Origin: Synergistaceae bacterium
GTDB taxonomy: Bacteria > Synergistota > Synergistia > Synergistales > Aminobacteriaceae
Direction of reading: 5' to 3'
Length of the DNA stretch: 64,000 bases
NCBI GenBank assembly: GCA_017405525.1
Contig: JAFRAH010000010.1
Span: 62,001 to 126,000, forward strand
This document shows, piece by piece, positions 8,627 through 17,000 of the stretch. Under the pieces are notes generated by a model. The model did not search any database and had not been told where the DNA came from. It saw only the letters and a list, made by a program, of their open reading frames with translations. Each line of letters starts with the position of its first letter. Within the stretch, counting starts at the first letter, position 1. The translations under genes and the position numbers were made by a program.

Positions 8627-9553
8627 ATGGCAAGAAAATTTTTGTTCGCTCTTTTGCTCGTCGTCCTGTCATGTTCGGCAGTCTTTGCGGCACAGCCAAA
8701 ACCCAAGAATGCACTAGATGCCGGAATACTGACCTATCTCGGAACAACTGAGGCTGAATTTCAGGAAGGTCTTGACGATCTCAGGAAGGCACTAGCCCCG
8801 CTGATACCTTCGGACGGTCCAAGAGATGACCGCGAGGACTACGACATGCTTGAAGGCTACCTCTCTGAACTCGTGAAGAACAGAAGGGTAGTTCACTTCT
8901 ATGATTCCCTGCTGAGTATGCAGATGGCTCTTCGTTCACACAGGATTGATGAGATAGTGCTGCCTGAAGCTGTAGTGATGTACCTCATGGCCAACAACCC
9001 GACAGGCTACGAGATACAGTTTTCGCTAAACATGATGCCGTCAACAATCTCATTTGGTTTCAAGGCCGGTAATACTGCCCTCAAGAAGGAATTTGACGAT
9101 GCCATCAAGGCCATGAAGAAAGACGGTACATTGATGACGCTTGAGAACGACTACATAACCAATCTGGGAACGAATGAGCCCGGACATGTTGCGTTCCACG
9201 AGTTCAAGGGTGCACCGACAATCAAGGTAGCAGTAACTGGAGACCTTCCCCCGCTGGATTATGTGGCGGCTGACGGAAGACCTGCAGGCTACAACACGGC
9301 GATACTCTCGGAGATAGGCAGGCGGCTCAAGAAGAATATCCGGGTGATTGGCGTTGATGCTGGTGGACGTTCGGCGGCTCTTGCGTCAGAGAGGGCTGAT
9401 GTAGTCTTCTGGTACAGGAACACCGAAGGAATGAAGCTCCCCAAAAAGGCAAAAGGCAGAAATCCCAAAGTCAACGATACACATACGGGAGTAATTTTGT
9501 CTGAGCCATATTACGAGTGGGACACTGATTTAGTCGTGGGAAGGTCAAAATAG
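8627..9553 (+). CDS. Circularly permuted SBP_bac_3-like substrate-binding protein (first copy)
   Basis: A signal peptide (about 1-21) is followed by two half-domains in swapped order. Residues 31-178 resemble the second half of an SBP_bac_3 protein: AGILTYLGTT for the GVQKGTT strand, FYDSLLSMQMALRSHRIDEI, then FGFKAGNTALKKEFDDAI and MKKDGTL. Residues 198-300 resemble the first half: IKVAVTGDLPPLDYVAADGR, PAGYNTAILSEIGRRL, ERADVVFWY, ending SEPYYEW. The protein ends where the family's hinge would continue. This is a clean circular permutation that could still give both lobes. It presumably binds a polar amino acid in the periplasm. Followed one base later by a paralogue. Confidence 0.72.
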   Translation: MARKFLFALLLVVLSCSAVFAAQPKPKNALDAGILTYLGTTEAEFQEGLDDLRKALAPLIPSDGPRDDREDYDMLEGYLSELVKNRRVVHFYDSLLSMQMALRSHRIDEIVLPEAVVMYLMANNPTGYEIQFSLNMMPSTISFGFKAGNTALKKEFDDAIKAMKKDGTLMTLENDYITNLGTNEPGHVAFHEFKGAPTIKVAVTGDLPPLDYVAADGRPAGYNTAILSEIGRRLKKNIRVIGVDAGGRSAALASERADVVFWYRNTEGMKLPKKAKGRNPKVNDTHTGVILSEPYYEWDTDLVVGRSK

Positions 9554-9554
9554 C

Positions 9555-10436
9555 GTGAAAAGGTTTCTCTGTTCGCTCATCATTGCGCTGTTCATGGCCA
9601 CACCGTCATTTTCGCTTGAGAGGCTGACGATAACCCTCGGCCTTCTCGAAAAACTCAACTCGACGGAAGAAAGATTCTCCCAGCAATGGCAGAAGGCTTT
9701 TGCCCCGAATAATGAGCTGCTCAAAGTCAACGTGAAGTTCTACCCGACATTAACGGCTCTTCAGATGGCACTCAATGCCGGGGAAATCAAGCACATGGTA
9801 CTTCCTGAGCCTTCAGCCGAATACGTCATGCGTCAGACCGGCGAATATGACCCTGTCCTTGTCCTCAGGTCTCAGGGGATGGGTCTGGCGTTCGGTTTCA
9901 GGGAGGAAGACCGGGAGCTTCGGGACAAGTTCAACGCCGCACTTGAGGCCATGAGGGACGGGCTGATACTCTCAGCACTTGAAGGGATGTACATAGCCTC
10001 GCCGGGCAATGATGACCCCCAGCCGGTGAAGTTCGCGGATTTTCCCGGAGGAATGACCATCAGGGCGGCAGTAACGGGCGACCTCCCACCCATCGACTTC
10101 ATCGCTCCAGACGGAACGCCTGCAGGGTTCAACACGGCGGTGCTGGCTGAGATTGGCCGGAGGATTGGGGCTAATATCCAGCTCGTGAACATTGACGCGG
10201 GAGCTAGGAGTGCCGCGCTTGCGTCGGGAAGGGCTGATGTCGTGTTCTGGTACGAGGTCGTGAAGGGTGCGGAAATTCAGCCGGATATACCTGAAGGGGT
10301 TATAGTCTCAGAGCCATATTACGAGTGGGAAAAGTTCATTCACCTTCGGAAAAAGCAAAAGCAGCAATCATCTTCATCATGGAGCTGGAATATCTCACTT
10401 CCTGACTTCATGAGCCTCTATCTTGGAGGTGAGTAA
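9555..10436 (+). CDS. Circularly permuted SBP_bac_3-like substrate-binding protein (second copy)
   Basis: Paralogue of the preceding gene with the same swapped order: signal peptide (about 1-20), second-half features (YPTLTALQMALNAGEIKHMV, LAFGFREEDRELRDKFNAAL), then first-half features (IRAAVTGDLPPIDFIAPDG, PAGFNTAVLAEIGRRIG, SGRADVVFWYE, SEPYYEW). It has an extra Ser-rich, Trp-containing tail of about 30 residues. The GTG start has GGAAGG 10 nt upstream, inside the previous gene. A strong hairpin follows the stop, so the hflK-to-SBP transcription unit probably ends here. Confidence 0.72.
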   Translation: MKRFLCSLIIALFMATPSFSLERLTITLGLLEKLNSTEERFSQQWQKAFAPNNELLKVNVKFYPTLTALQMALNAGEIKHMVLPEPSAEYVMRQTGEYDPVLVLRSQGMGLAFGFREEDRELRDKFNAALEAMRDGLILSALEGMYIASPGNDDPQPVKFADFPGGMTIRAAVTGDLPPIDFIAPDGTPAGFNTAVLAEIGRRIGANIQLVNIDAGARSAALASGRADVVFWYEVVKGAEIQPDIPEGVIVSEPYYEWEKFIHLRKKQKQQSSSSWSWNISLPDFMSLYLGGE

Positions 10437-10442
10437 AGACCG

Positions 10443-10476
10443 GGGCAGTATGTGAACTAGTCCGTACTGCCCTCGT
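10443..10476 (+). terminator. Hairpin terminator after the second binding-protein gene
   Basis: A perfect 8-bp stem (10443-10450 with 10465-10472), extendable by two pairs, encloses about 10-14 nt and is followed by a pyrimidine-rich tail. It lies between convergent genes and may serve both. Confidence 0.6.
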
Positions 10477-10488
10477 TCATTCATTCAG

Positions 10489-10896
10489 TTATTCGGTTTT
10501 CCCGTCATAGAACAAGCTGTTTGTCTCGCTGAACTCAAGAAGTATACTGTGCTGGTTGAATGCCTTCAATGCCTCATCCATGATGCCCTTTACTGCCTCG
10601 TCTGATGCACCGTCTATAACGCACACAAGAGTATGCTCACTGCTCACGTTCTCACCTTCACGCCAAAAACCATCAGCCTCATAGAGTGTGTAGCCGTCCA
10701 CGTACTTGATGGCTATCTCGTTGAAGATTTTGCGGGCTTCGGCCATGCTGTAGACCTGTTCGCCTGTGTCGCCGTCATTCATGCCGATGTAGAGGGTGTG
10801 CTTCGTGTGCATCACCAGCTCTGCCCCGAATGACATCGCTGACATGAGCACTGCCATAATTGCCGCAAGGGTGATTAGCCTGTAACTTCTGCGCAT
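10489..10896 (-). CDS. Small secreted protein, DUF3574-like
   Basis: The 135-aa protein has a signal peptide (about 1-24) and a body resembling DUF3574: HTLYIGMNDGD at the first strand, YVDGYTLYEADGFWREGE in the middle, TLVCVIDGA later. Function unknown. It is convergent with the binding-protein genes and divergent from the permease, with its own leader (AAAATTTTCAGGAGG) before the ATG. The family assignment is from pattern only. Confidence 0.55.
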   Translation of the reverse strand: MRRSYRLITLAAIMAVLMSAMSFGAELVMHTKHTLYIGMNDGDTGEQVYSMAEARKIFNEIAIKYVDGYTLYEADGFWREGENVSSEHTLVCVIDGASDEAVKGIMDEALKAFNQHSILLEFSETNSLFYDGKTE

Positions 10897-10909
10897 TGTT
10901 GAACGCCTC

Positions 10910-10937
10910 CTGAAAATTTTTGTGCCGTCATTATAAT
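10910..10937 (+). promoter_or_regulatory. Promoter of the permease-ATPase genes
   Basis: CTGAAA (10910-10915), a 16-bp spacer and TATAAT (10932-10937) lie about 40 bp before the permease ATG. GGAAGGAG (10958-10965) is its SD, somewhat distant from the ATG. Confidence 0.5.
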
Positions 10938-10978
10938 ATAGTCATCCCAACTTTCACGGAAGGAGTAAATTCCATCAA

Positions 10979-11656
10979 ATGCCACTGGATCAGATACTCT
11001 ACAGGATACTCATACAGGGCGGCTCATACATGACGATACTCAAGGGCTTTAACGCTACGTTACACATATCGGTGTTGTCGCTGATATTCGGGACGTTGCT
11101 CGGAGCGTTGGTGTGTATGCTCAGAATGTCGGGGGTAAAGGCACTCAGCATTCCCGCCAAAATATACATCGTCATACTCAGGGGCTCGCCTGTCTTGATG
11201 CTCCTGATGCTCATGTACTATGGGGTGTTTGCGCGCTCAAGCCTCGAAGCCTCGACAATCGCAGTCATCACGTTTTCCCTGAACGTCGGGGCACATGTTG
11301 CGGAGATACTCAGGGCCTCACTCAGTGCCACAGACAAGGGACAGGTTGAGGCGGCAAGAACGCTCGGATTCTCGGCATGGCAGGCTTTCAGGCTGATCAC
11401 ACTTCCGCAGGTTGTACGCATCGCAAAGCCGGTCTACCAGTCGGCAGTGGTGAACCTGATACAGTGGACTAGCGTTGTCGGCTACGTCTCAATCACTGAC
11501 CTAACACGTGTCATCAACAACATAGCCTCCCGGACAATGCAGCCAATGATAACGATAATTATCGGGATGCTGATATATCTTGCTATGGCCTACATAGTTC
11601 ACGGGCTGTTTGCACTTTCGGACTACTTCCAGAACAGAAAGGAAGCGTTATCATGA
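10979..11656 (+). CDS. Polar amino-acid ABC transporter permease (HisM/GlnP type)
   Basis: Inner-membrane subunit of a polar amino-acid importer, 225 aa, with about five membrane helices. The EAA loop that docks with the ATPase is present (EAARTLGFSAWQAFRLITLP). The stop overlaps the ATPase start by 4 bp, indicating tight coupling. There is no conventional binding protein beside it; the two permuted binding proteins 550 bp upstream are the obvious partners. Confidence 0.9.
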   Translation: MPLDQILYRILIQGGSYMTILKGFNATLHISVLSLIFGTLLGALVCMLRMSGVKALSIPAKIYIVILRGSPVLMLLMLMYYGVFARSSLEASTIAVITFSLNVGAHVAEILRASLSATDKGQVEAARTLGFSAWQAFRLITLPQVVRIAKPVYQSAVVNLIQWTSVVGYVSITDLTRVINNIASRTMQPMITIIIGMLIYLAMAYIVHGLFALSDYFQNRKEALS

Positions 11657-12762
11657 GCCTGATAGAAGTCAAGAATCTCTGCAAGTCTTTCGGAAAACTT
11701 GAGGTGCTCCATGATTTGAGCCTCGACGTTGAGGAGGGTGAACGTATCGCCATAATCGGAGGGTCAGGGTGTGGAAAGAGTGTATTCCTACGTTCGCTTG
11801 AGCTGCTTGAAGTCCCGGACAAGGGGCAAATCTTCATTGACGGCGATGAAATTACCGCCCCACATGCTGACGTGAACAGGATACGCCGAAAAATGGGGAT
11901 GGTCTACCAGAAATTCTATCTCTTCTCACACATGAACGTGATGGATAATTTATGCCTTGCCCCGGTGAAGCTCTCAGGAATGCCACGCAAAGAAGCCGAA
12001 GCCCACGCTATGGACTGGCTCGCCAAAGTCGGACTTACCTCAAAGGCTCACTCAATGCCCGCGACACTCTCAGGAGGTCAGCAGCAGAGGATAGCAATTT
12101 GCCGGAGTCTCATGATGGAGCCGAAGGTGCTCCTGTTCGACGAGCCGACAAGTGCGCTTGATCCTACTATGGTTGGTGAGGTCCTGGCGATGATTCGGAT
12201 GCTCACGAAACACAACATGACGATGCTGATAGTGACGCACGAGATGAATTTTGCCCGTGAGGTTGCCGACAGGGTACTGTTCTTTGCGGACGGGGGCATA
12301 TACGAACAGGGGACACCCAGAGAAATTTTTGACGCTCCCAAACGCAAAAAGACCCGGGCGTTCATACACAAGCTGAAATATTTTGCCTACGAGATACGCA
12401 GCAGGAACTTTGACTTGATGGAGATGCAGGGAAGGATACATCACTTTGCCGAGAGGTACGGGCTCAATTCAAGGCTGTCCTACAGGCTGGCATTATGCTG
12501 TGAGGAGCTGGCCTATGAGATGCTTGCGGGGTGCTGTCCTGACGGCGGGCCTGTCAGTATCGACATAGGAATATCGTACTCGGAGGCTGACGGCGCAACG
12601 GCTATAAGCATGTCCTGCAAGGGGAGGGAGTTCAACCCGTTCATGACTGCAGATGACGATGACGAGGCTCACTTGGGAGTAACAATACTCAGGAGGATAG
12701 CCGGGGAAAATATCAGGCATGAATATTCTGACGGCATTAACAGGATTGAGATAGTAATATGA
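11653..12762 (+). CDS. Amino-acid ABC ATPase fused to a GHKL/RsbW-like domain
   Basis: Residues 1-240 are a GlnQ/HisP-type ABC ATPase with Walker A GGSGCGKS (36-43), signature LSGGQQQR, Walker B VLLFDEPTSALD and switch His in VTHE. Residues about 250-369 are extra. They resemble a HATPase_c module of the RsbW kind: LALCCEELAYEML for the N-box helix, CKGREFNPF for the DxGxxFDP box, HLGVTILRRIAGE for the GLGLxIxR helix, and a closing GINRIEIVI strand. The N-box Asn and the Asp of the D-box are replaced, so ATP hydrolysis by this domain is unlikely. A normal ATPase of this family ends near residue 245, so this is a true C-terminal fusion, possibly a regulatory domain. Confidence 0.85.
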   Translation: MSLIEVKNLCKSFGKLEVLHDLSLDVEEGERIAIIGGSGCGKSVFLRSLELLEVPDKGQIFIDGDEITAPHADVNRIRRKMGMVYQKFYLFSHMNVMDNLCLAPVKLSGMPRKEAEAHAMDWLAKVGLTSKAHSMPATLSGGQQQRIAICRSLMMEPKVLLFDEPTSALDPTMVGEVLAMIRMLTKHNMTMLIVTHEMNFAREVADRVLFFADGGIYEQGTPREIFDAPKRKKTRAFIHKLKYFAYEIRSRNFDLMEMQGRIHHFAERYGLNSRLSYRLALCCEELAYEMLAGCCPDGGPVSIDIGISYSEADGATAISMSCKGREFNPFMTADDDDEAHLGVTILRRIAGENIRHEYSDGINRIEIVI

Positions 12763-12887
12763 CATTTTCATTTGCGTGAACGTTTTTCTGCGTTCGTGAA
12801 TGAGATTTCAAGCTCCTGTAAATTTTACCGGCCTGATGGAATAATTCATGAAGCAACCTTCAATCCCTACTAGAAAGCTGGTACACA

Positions 12888-14207
12888 ATGGACAGCATAA
12901 CCGTATCGAAATTCAGCGGAAGTTCACTCTATGATGCCGGGAGAGTCAGGAAGTCAGCCGAAATAATCAGGTCAGACCTTTCACGCCGCTATGTTGTCGT
13001 CTCAGCACCGGGCAAGACTTCAGGCAGTGAGGCAGGAATAACCGACATGCTCTATTTGTGTCATTCCATGTTCACCGAAGGCAGGGAGCACAAGCCAATG
13101 CTCAAGGAGATAGCCGGGCGTTTCAGCAAGATAGTTGACGGGTTGGGTATACACTTCAGCATTGATGACATGACCGCCTCACTGGAGAGGGATTTATTCT
13201 CCGGGAAGGATAACGGTTACTTTGCGAGCCGTGGAGAGTACTTCATGGCCGCAATAATGGCTGAGTACCTGGGCTGTGAGCTCGTTGACGCGGCAGGAAT
13301 AATCAAGTTCGACACCAACGGGACACTCAACGAGACTGCTACCTGTGTTGCGGCATCAATGAGGCTGAAGGACACAGAACGAGCCGTGATACCGGGGTTC
13401 TACGGGTCGATACAGGGCGGGAAGATAAAGACGTTCCAGCGCGGCGAGGGGGACATTACCGGGGCACTTGTTGCGCGTGCTGTGAATGCCGGAATGTTCG
13501 AGAAGTGGCACTACAAGGCAGAGATACTCAGCGCGGACGCAAAGATAGTTGATGACCCCCTGCCCGTACGGAACATAACCTACCGTGAGGCTGGTGAGCT
13601 CAGCTATGTGGGTATCCCTACGGTACATGACCGGGCGTTGTTTATGCTCATGGACGCGGGGATACCTTCATGCGTGAGGAGTGTCATGGCTCCCGAAGAC
13701 CCCGGAACACTCATTACCCCGGAACTTCCTGACGGTGCACGGCATAATGTGGCTGTGTGTGTTGCAGGACGCAGGAACTTCAGCATTGTCCATATTGAGA
13801 AATTCGGGGTGAACAAGGAGGCAGGGTTTGGGGAAAAACTGTTCAGGATTTTTGCCGGACATGGTATAGCGTGCGAGCATTGCCTTTCAGGTATCTACAG
13901 GATGTCGGTTGTTCTGAAGTCCCCGGTTTTCGACATAAGGAAGTCAGCGATACTTGACGAGATAAAATCCGTCCTCAATGCAACGTCAGTAACGGCAGAG
14001 AAAAATTTATCCCTCATAGCCATAATAGGCCAAGGAATGGGTACAGTTCACGGGACATTCAGGCGGGCATTCTCAGCACTGGAGAAGGTACAGGTAAAGG
14101 TGAGGATGATAGACCAGGGCTCAGACGACATGAATATTATTCTTGGTGTCTATGATGAGGACTATAATAAGGCAATCAAGGCTCTCTATGAGGGCATGAT
14201 ACTTTAA
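12888..14207 (+). CDS. Aspartokinase-like protein with altered nucleotide-site motifs
   Basis: The 439-aa protein has the architecture of an aspartate kinase (amino-acid kinase domain about 1-300, two C-terminal ACT domains with a late AIIGQGM strand). Key motifs differ: KFSGSS (8-13) for KFGGSS, RGEGD (185-189) for RGGSD, and EKWHYKAEIL (205-214) where clostridial-type enzymes have ENWTDVSG. Aspartate kinase makes aspartyl phosphate for lysine, threonine and methionine synthesis. Loss of the Ser-Asp and Thr-Asp elements suggests reduced or changed activity. No strong SD is seen before the ATG. It shares a run with the small secreted gene after it. Confidence 0.75.
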   Translation: MDSITVSKFSGSSLYDAGRVRKSAEIIRSDLSRRYVVVSAPGKTSGSEAGITDMLYLCHSMFTEGREHKPMLKEIAGRFSKIVDGLGIHFSIDDMTASLERDLFSGKDNGYFASRGEYFMAAIMAEYLGCELVDAAGIIKFDTNGTLNETATCVAASMRLKDTERAVIPGFYGSIQGGKIKTFQRGEGDITGALVARAVNAGMFEKWHYKAEILSADAKIVDDPLPVRNITYREAGELSYVGIPTVHDRALFMLMDAGIPSCVRSVMAPEDPGTLITPELPDGARHNVAVCVAGRRNFSIVHIEKFGVNKEAGFGEKLFRIFAGHGIACEHCLSGIYRMSVVLKSPVFDIRKSAILDEIKSVLNATSVTAEKNLSLIAIIGQGMGTVHGTFRRAFSALEKVQVKVRMIDQGSDDMNIILGVYDEDYNKAIKALYEGMIL

Positions 14208-14219
14208 GGAGGCGGTGCA

Positions 14220-14789
14220 ATGAGGAAGGTTTTATGTGTGTGTGCAGTCGTGGTAGCTCTCTGCAGTCCGGCCATGTCGGCAGGAAGGCAGGAAATGAAG
14301 CGGATGGGTGTGTTCCTGAGCAACTTCACGGAACTGGGAATGTATGACGTTGACGCTGAAGACATAAGCGACGCAGAGCTTGTGCGTTTCGGGATATGGC
14401 ACAACTACGTCAACAACTACAGGACACGGATCGAGGACTGCCCTGACGGTGAAGGCTGCCCCTACGGCTGGAAGGTGATACGTTCAAGCCATGTAGCCGG
14501 GTCGGTGAAGAAGTACTTTGACCTTGAGCTTGGGCACGTAAGCATTGAGGGCGGGCACTATGACGGGAGATACTACCACTTCATGCCGGCCGACGGGGAA
14601 ATACCGTACTATGCTGACGTTCAGGAGGTCTCACAGCGCGGCAGGGTCATTACGATGCGAGGGGAGCTCTACTCATCTGAGGACAGGGACGACCGGCCAG
14701 CAACATTCACGGCGACGGCGAAACCCTACAGGTACGACGGCAAAGACACGTGGGCACTGCTCACACTCAAAACGAAATGGAGGCGTTAA
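14220..14789 (+). CDS. Secreted protein of unknown function
   Basis: I do not recognise this 189-aa protein. A signal peptide (about 1-20, ending SPAMSA) is followed by a soluble domain with two cysteines close together (CPDGEGC) and many Tyr/Gly residues in the second half (GGHYDGRYYHF), suggesting a small beta-rich periplasmic fold. AAGGAGG lies 7 nt before the ATG, and the gene starts 12 bp after the aspartokinase-like gene. Confidence 0.7.
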   Translation: MRKVLCVCAVVVALCSPAMSAGRQEMKRMGVFLSNFTELGMYDVDAEDISDAELVRFGIWHNYVNNYRTRIEDCPDGEGCPYGWKVIRSSHVAGSVKKYFDLELGHVSIEGGHYDGRYYHFMPADGEIPYYADVQEVSQRGRVITMRGELYSSEDRDDRPATFTATAKPYRYDGKDTWALLTLKTKWRR

Positions 14790-14791
14790 AG

Positions 14792-15139
14792 TTGAAACGT
14801 ATAATCTCAGCAATAACATTGATGCTAATTCTTGCAGTCCCGGCATTTTCTCTCAGTGATGCGGAATATTTGAGGATGAAGAAGGCCAACGCTGACTTTG
14901 CGAAGGCTGACAGGCAGCTAACCCAAGTCTGGAACAAGCTCAAGAGCAGGATGAGCAGGAGCGACTTCAGGATACTTCAGGACGAACAGCGGGAATGGAT
15001 CGACTGGATGCGCGACAATGAGGCCGAGAGCTACATGGACAGCGGATATTCACGGATTGAGGCATACACGATGGCGACATATGACCGAGTGAGGTACATT
15101 CAGCAGAGAGCCAGGGATATTGAGCGTTACGGTGAATGA
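14792..15139 (+). CDS. LprI/DUF1311-like secreted protein
   Basis: After a signal peptide (MKRIISAITLMLILAVPAFS) the protein matches the DUF1311/LprI pattern: ADRQLTQVWNKLKSRM, then LQDEQREWIDWMRDNEAE. Some family members inhibit lysozyme; the cysteines of typical members are missing here. ATG 14777 and an earlier ATG at 14750 are in frame. TTG 14792, 8 nt after GGAGG (14779-14783) and right after the previous stop, fits signal peptide and SD best. A strong terminator follows. Confidence 0.7.
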   Translation: MKRIISAITLMLILAVPAFSLSDAEYLRMKKANADFAKADRQLTQVWNKLKSRMSRSDFRILQDEQREWIDWMRDNEAESYMDSGYSRIEAYTMATYDRVRYIQQRARDIERYGE

Positions 15140-15161
15140 GACTGAGAAGGAACTTTTCCTG

Positions 15162-15203
15162 CCCGGCACTGAGGCATTGAGCTTCTGCCGGGTATTTATT
15201 TTG
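15162..15203 (+). terminator. Rho-independent terminator
   Basis: A perfect 7-bp stem CCCGGCA/TGCCGGG (15162-15168 and 15186-15192) is followed by TATTTATTTT. It ends the aspartokinase-like run and overlaps the end of the convergent DUF2232 gene. Confidence 0.7.
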
Positions 15204-16128
15204 CGCCGAACTTGATTTTTTCCCGGAGGTTTATGGACATCTCACACATTCCTATCACGATAAGCCACGGCCAGAAAAACGGCACTGAAAGAACAAAGCA
15301 AACTGCTATTTTTGCACCCCTTCTGAGCCTGAAACCGTCCATAATCCAGAACGCCATAGATACCCCCTGAACGAACATAAGAATATTGGCTGTAATCTGC
15401 AAGTTCATCACGAACAGCGTAACTTCCCGGAACTCGTCAGCATCAATGAACCACCCAAGAATAAACCCTGCCACAGACACAAGGAGCAATGAAACCGGGA
15501 ACTTCCAGAGCCTGAAGGGTGGAAGCTCAGGAGGTATATTCTTGGACTGGGGAAAATACTTCTGCATCACAGCGCGGCACATGTGGTAGTTCAGGAATGA
15601 TTCTGCTGTGGCGTAAATCACCAGCATCGAGGGCATAAGATGGGGAATGAGTGATAATACCTGCCTGACTGCCTCCCTGAGTTCGGGCTGTTCACCGTAG
15701 AGTTCGGCCATGACCTCGCTGACCTGTGCGGCATCAGGGAACATGATATTTCTCCCGGTGAAGACCCAGAACAGCGCAATCATGATCAGCTTGAAGGCAA
15801 TATCAGCCCCCATGCAGATGAGGAGGCTTTCACCGCCGGTAAATTTCTTTGCGTCCCTGAAGTTTTCGCGTGAGAGTGAGAATATCACTGCCGACAGTGG
15901 CGCGCAACCAATCAGGAAATACGCGGCCATAGTCGGGGAGAATGCCAGGAACAACGTAGCCTCAATCATAAGCTCGGCAATGCTCATGTTCCTGTGTCCA
16001 TCGAGACAGCCAAGAATACACAAGGGCAGCGGGCATAACATGAGGCCGGTAAATCCTAGTACGGGTAAAAAACTCCCTGCGAATATCAGGGCTAGGGTGA
16101 TGAGTACGCAGGGAATTATTCTCTTCAT
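15196..16128 (-). CDS. DUF2232 polytopic membrane protein
   Basis: The 310-aa integral membrane protein has about seven hydrophobic segments and a YybS/DUF2232 pattern. In many Firmicutes and relatives this family sits beside rpsR, as here (11 bp from rpsR). The role is unknown. It is the last gene of the rpsF-ssb-rpsR run. Confidence 0.75.
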   Translation of the reverse strand: MKRIIPCVLITLALIFAGSFLPVLGFTGLMLCPLPLCILGCLDGHRNMSIAELMIEATLFLAFSPTMAAYFLIGCAPLSAVIFSLSRENFRDAKKFTGGESLLICMGADIAFKLIMIALFWVFTGRNIMFPDAAQVSEVMAELYGEQPELREAVRQVLSLIPHLMPSMLVIYATAESFLNYHMCRAVMQKYFPQSKNIPPELPPFRLWKFPVSLLLVSVAGFILGWFIDADEFREVTLFVMNLQITANILMFVQGVSMAFWIMDGFRLRRGAKIAVCFVLSVPFFWPWLIVIGMCEMSINLREKIKFGAK

Positions 16129-16139
16129 TGTGGTGTGGA

Positions 16140-16445
16140 TTAGTCGAGTGAGTAGGGAAGAAGTGCCATGTACCTTGCGCGCTTTATGGCCTCAGTGAGC
16201 AATCTCTGATGCTTTGCGCAGTTGCCTGTTACGCGTCTCGGAATGATCTTGCCTCTTTCGCTGATGTACTTGCGGAGCTTCTCCACGTCCTTATAGTCTA
16301 CGTGCTCCTGTTTCTCCACACAGTAGTAGCAGAACTTGGGCCTGCGTCTTGATGCACCCCTGCGCATTCCTCCACCGGCAGCGGCACCGTTGCGTGCGGG
16401 TGAACCGGCTCTGTTTTCGCGCTCTGTGTTCTCGCGTTCGTTCAT
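16140..16445 (-). CDS. rpsR: Ribosomal protein bS18
   Basis: Component of the 30S platform next to bS6. The core ([41 protein letters not shown]) is standard. A low-complexity Arg/Gly/Ala N-terminal extension of about 33 residues makes it longer (101 aa) than the usual 75-80. The CxxC pair marks a possible zinc-binding form. Confidence 0.95.
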   Translation of the reverse strand: MNERENTERENRAGSPARNGAAAGGGMRRGASRRRPKFCYYCVEKQEHVDYKDVEKLRKYISERGKIIPRRVTGNCAKHQRLLTEAIKRARYMALLPYSLD

Positions 16446-16466
16446 TCTGTGTTCGTGTCCTCCATT

Positions 16467-16988
16467 CTAGAACGGTATATCTCCCTCAGAGTTTCCTCCG
16501 GGAATGTTGTTTGTGTCGGGCGTGAACCCGGAAGAGAACCCTCCTCCGAATCCGCTCTCTCCTATGCTTTTGCCGAAATCGTCATCACTGGGCGTGTATT
16601 CTCCGGCTGAAGAGTAGTCGCTGCCTGATGGTGAGGCTGAATAGCTGCCTTGTTCCCTTGAGCCGAGCATTATCATGTTGTCTGCGTTGACTTCAGTTAC
16701 GTACTTCCTGCCTGAACCGTCATTTGCCTCATAACTTCTTGAGCTTATACGACCCTCAATGAGTACCGGGCTTCCCTTCTTGAGGTACTTTCCGCAGGTC
16801 TCACCAAGCGGCCCCCATGCCACAACGTTAATATAGTCCGTACCTTCCTGATACTCGCCGTTGTTGTTCTTGTAGCGGTAGTTCACAGCAACACCAAATC
16901 TTGCATATGCCCTCTTATTCACGGTATATCTCAGGTCGGGGTCTTTCGTCAGGTTTCCGGCAATAATCGCGCGGTTAAATCCTCTCAT
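16467..16988 (-). CDS. ssb: Single-stranded DNA-binding protein
   Basis: An OB-fold domain (about 1-110) binds single-stranded DNA. A Ser/Gly-rich linker leads to the acidic tip GDIPF that recruits partner proteins. The ATG at 16988 is 9 nt from the SD GGAGG. A TTG at 16994 is in frame but too close to the SD. It lies between rpsF and rpsR, the classical order. Confidence 0.96.
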   Translation of the reverse strand: MRGFNRAIIAGNLTKDPDLRYTVNKRAYARFGVAVNYRYKNNNGEYQEGTDYINVVAWGPLGETCGKYLKKGSPVLIEGRISSRSYEANDGSGRKYVTEVNADNMIMLGSREQGSYSASPSGSDYSSAGEYTPSDDDFGKSIGESGFGGGFSSGFTPDTNNIPGGNSEGDIPF

Positions 16989-17000
16989 GCTCAAAGCCTC

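Noticed and set aside
8627-10436. Fragmented remnants of ordinary binding proteins (pseudogenes)
   Set aside because: Each has a signal peptide, SD, full-length frame and the same order of halves; two independent decayed copies would not share this.
12775-12805. Imperfect inverted repeat between the ABC-GHKL and aspartokinase-like genes
   Set aside because: Only a 5-bp stem (GAACG/CGTTC) with no T tract; the rest of this 125-bp gap shows nothing convincing.
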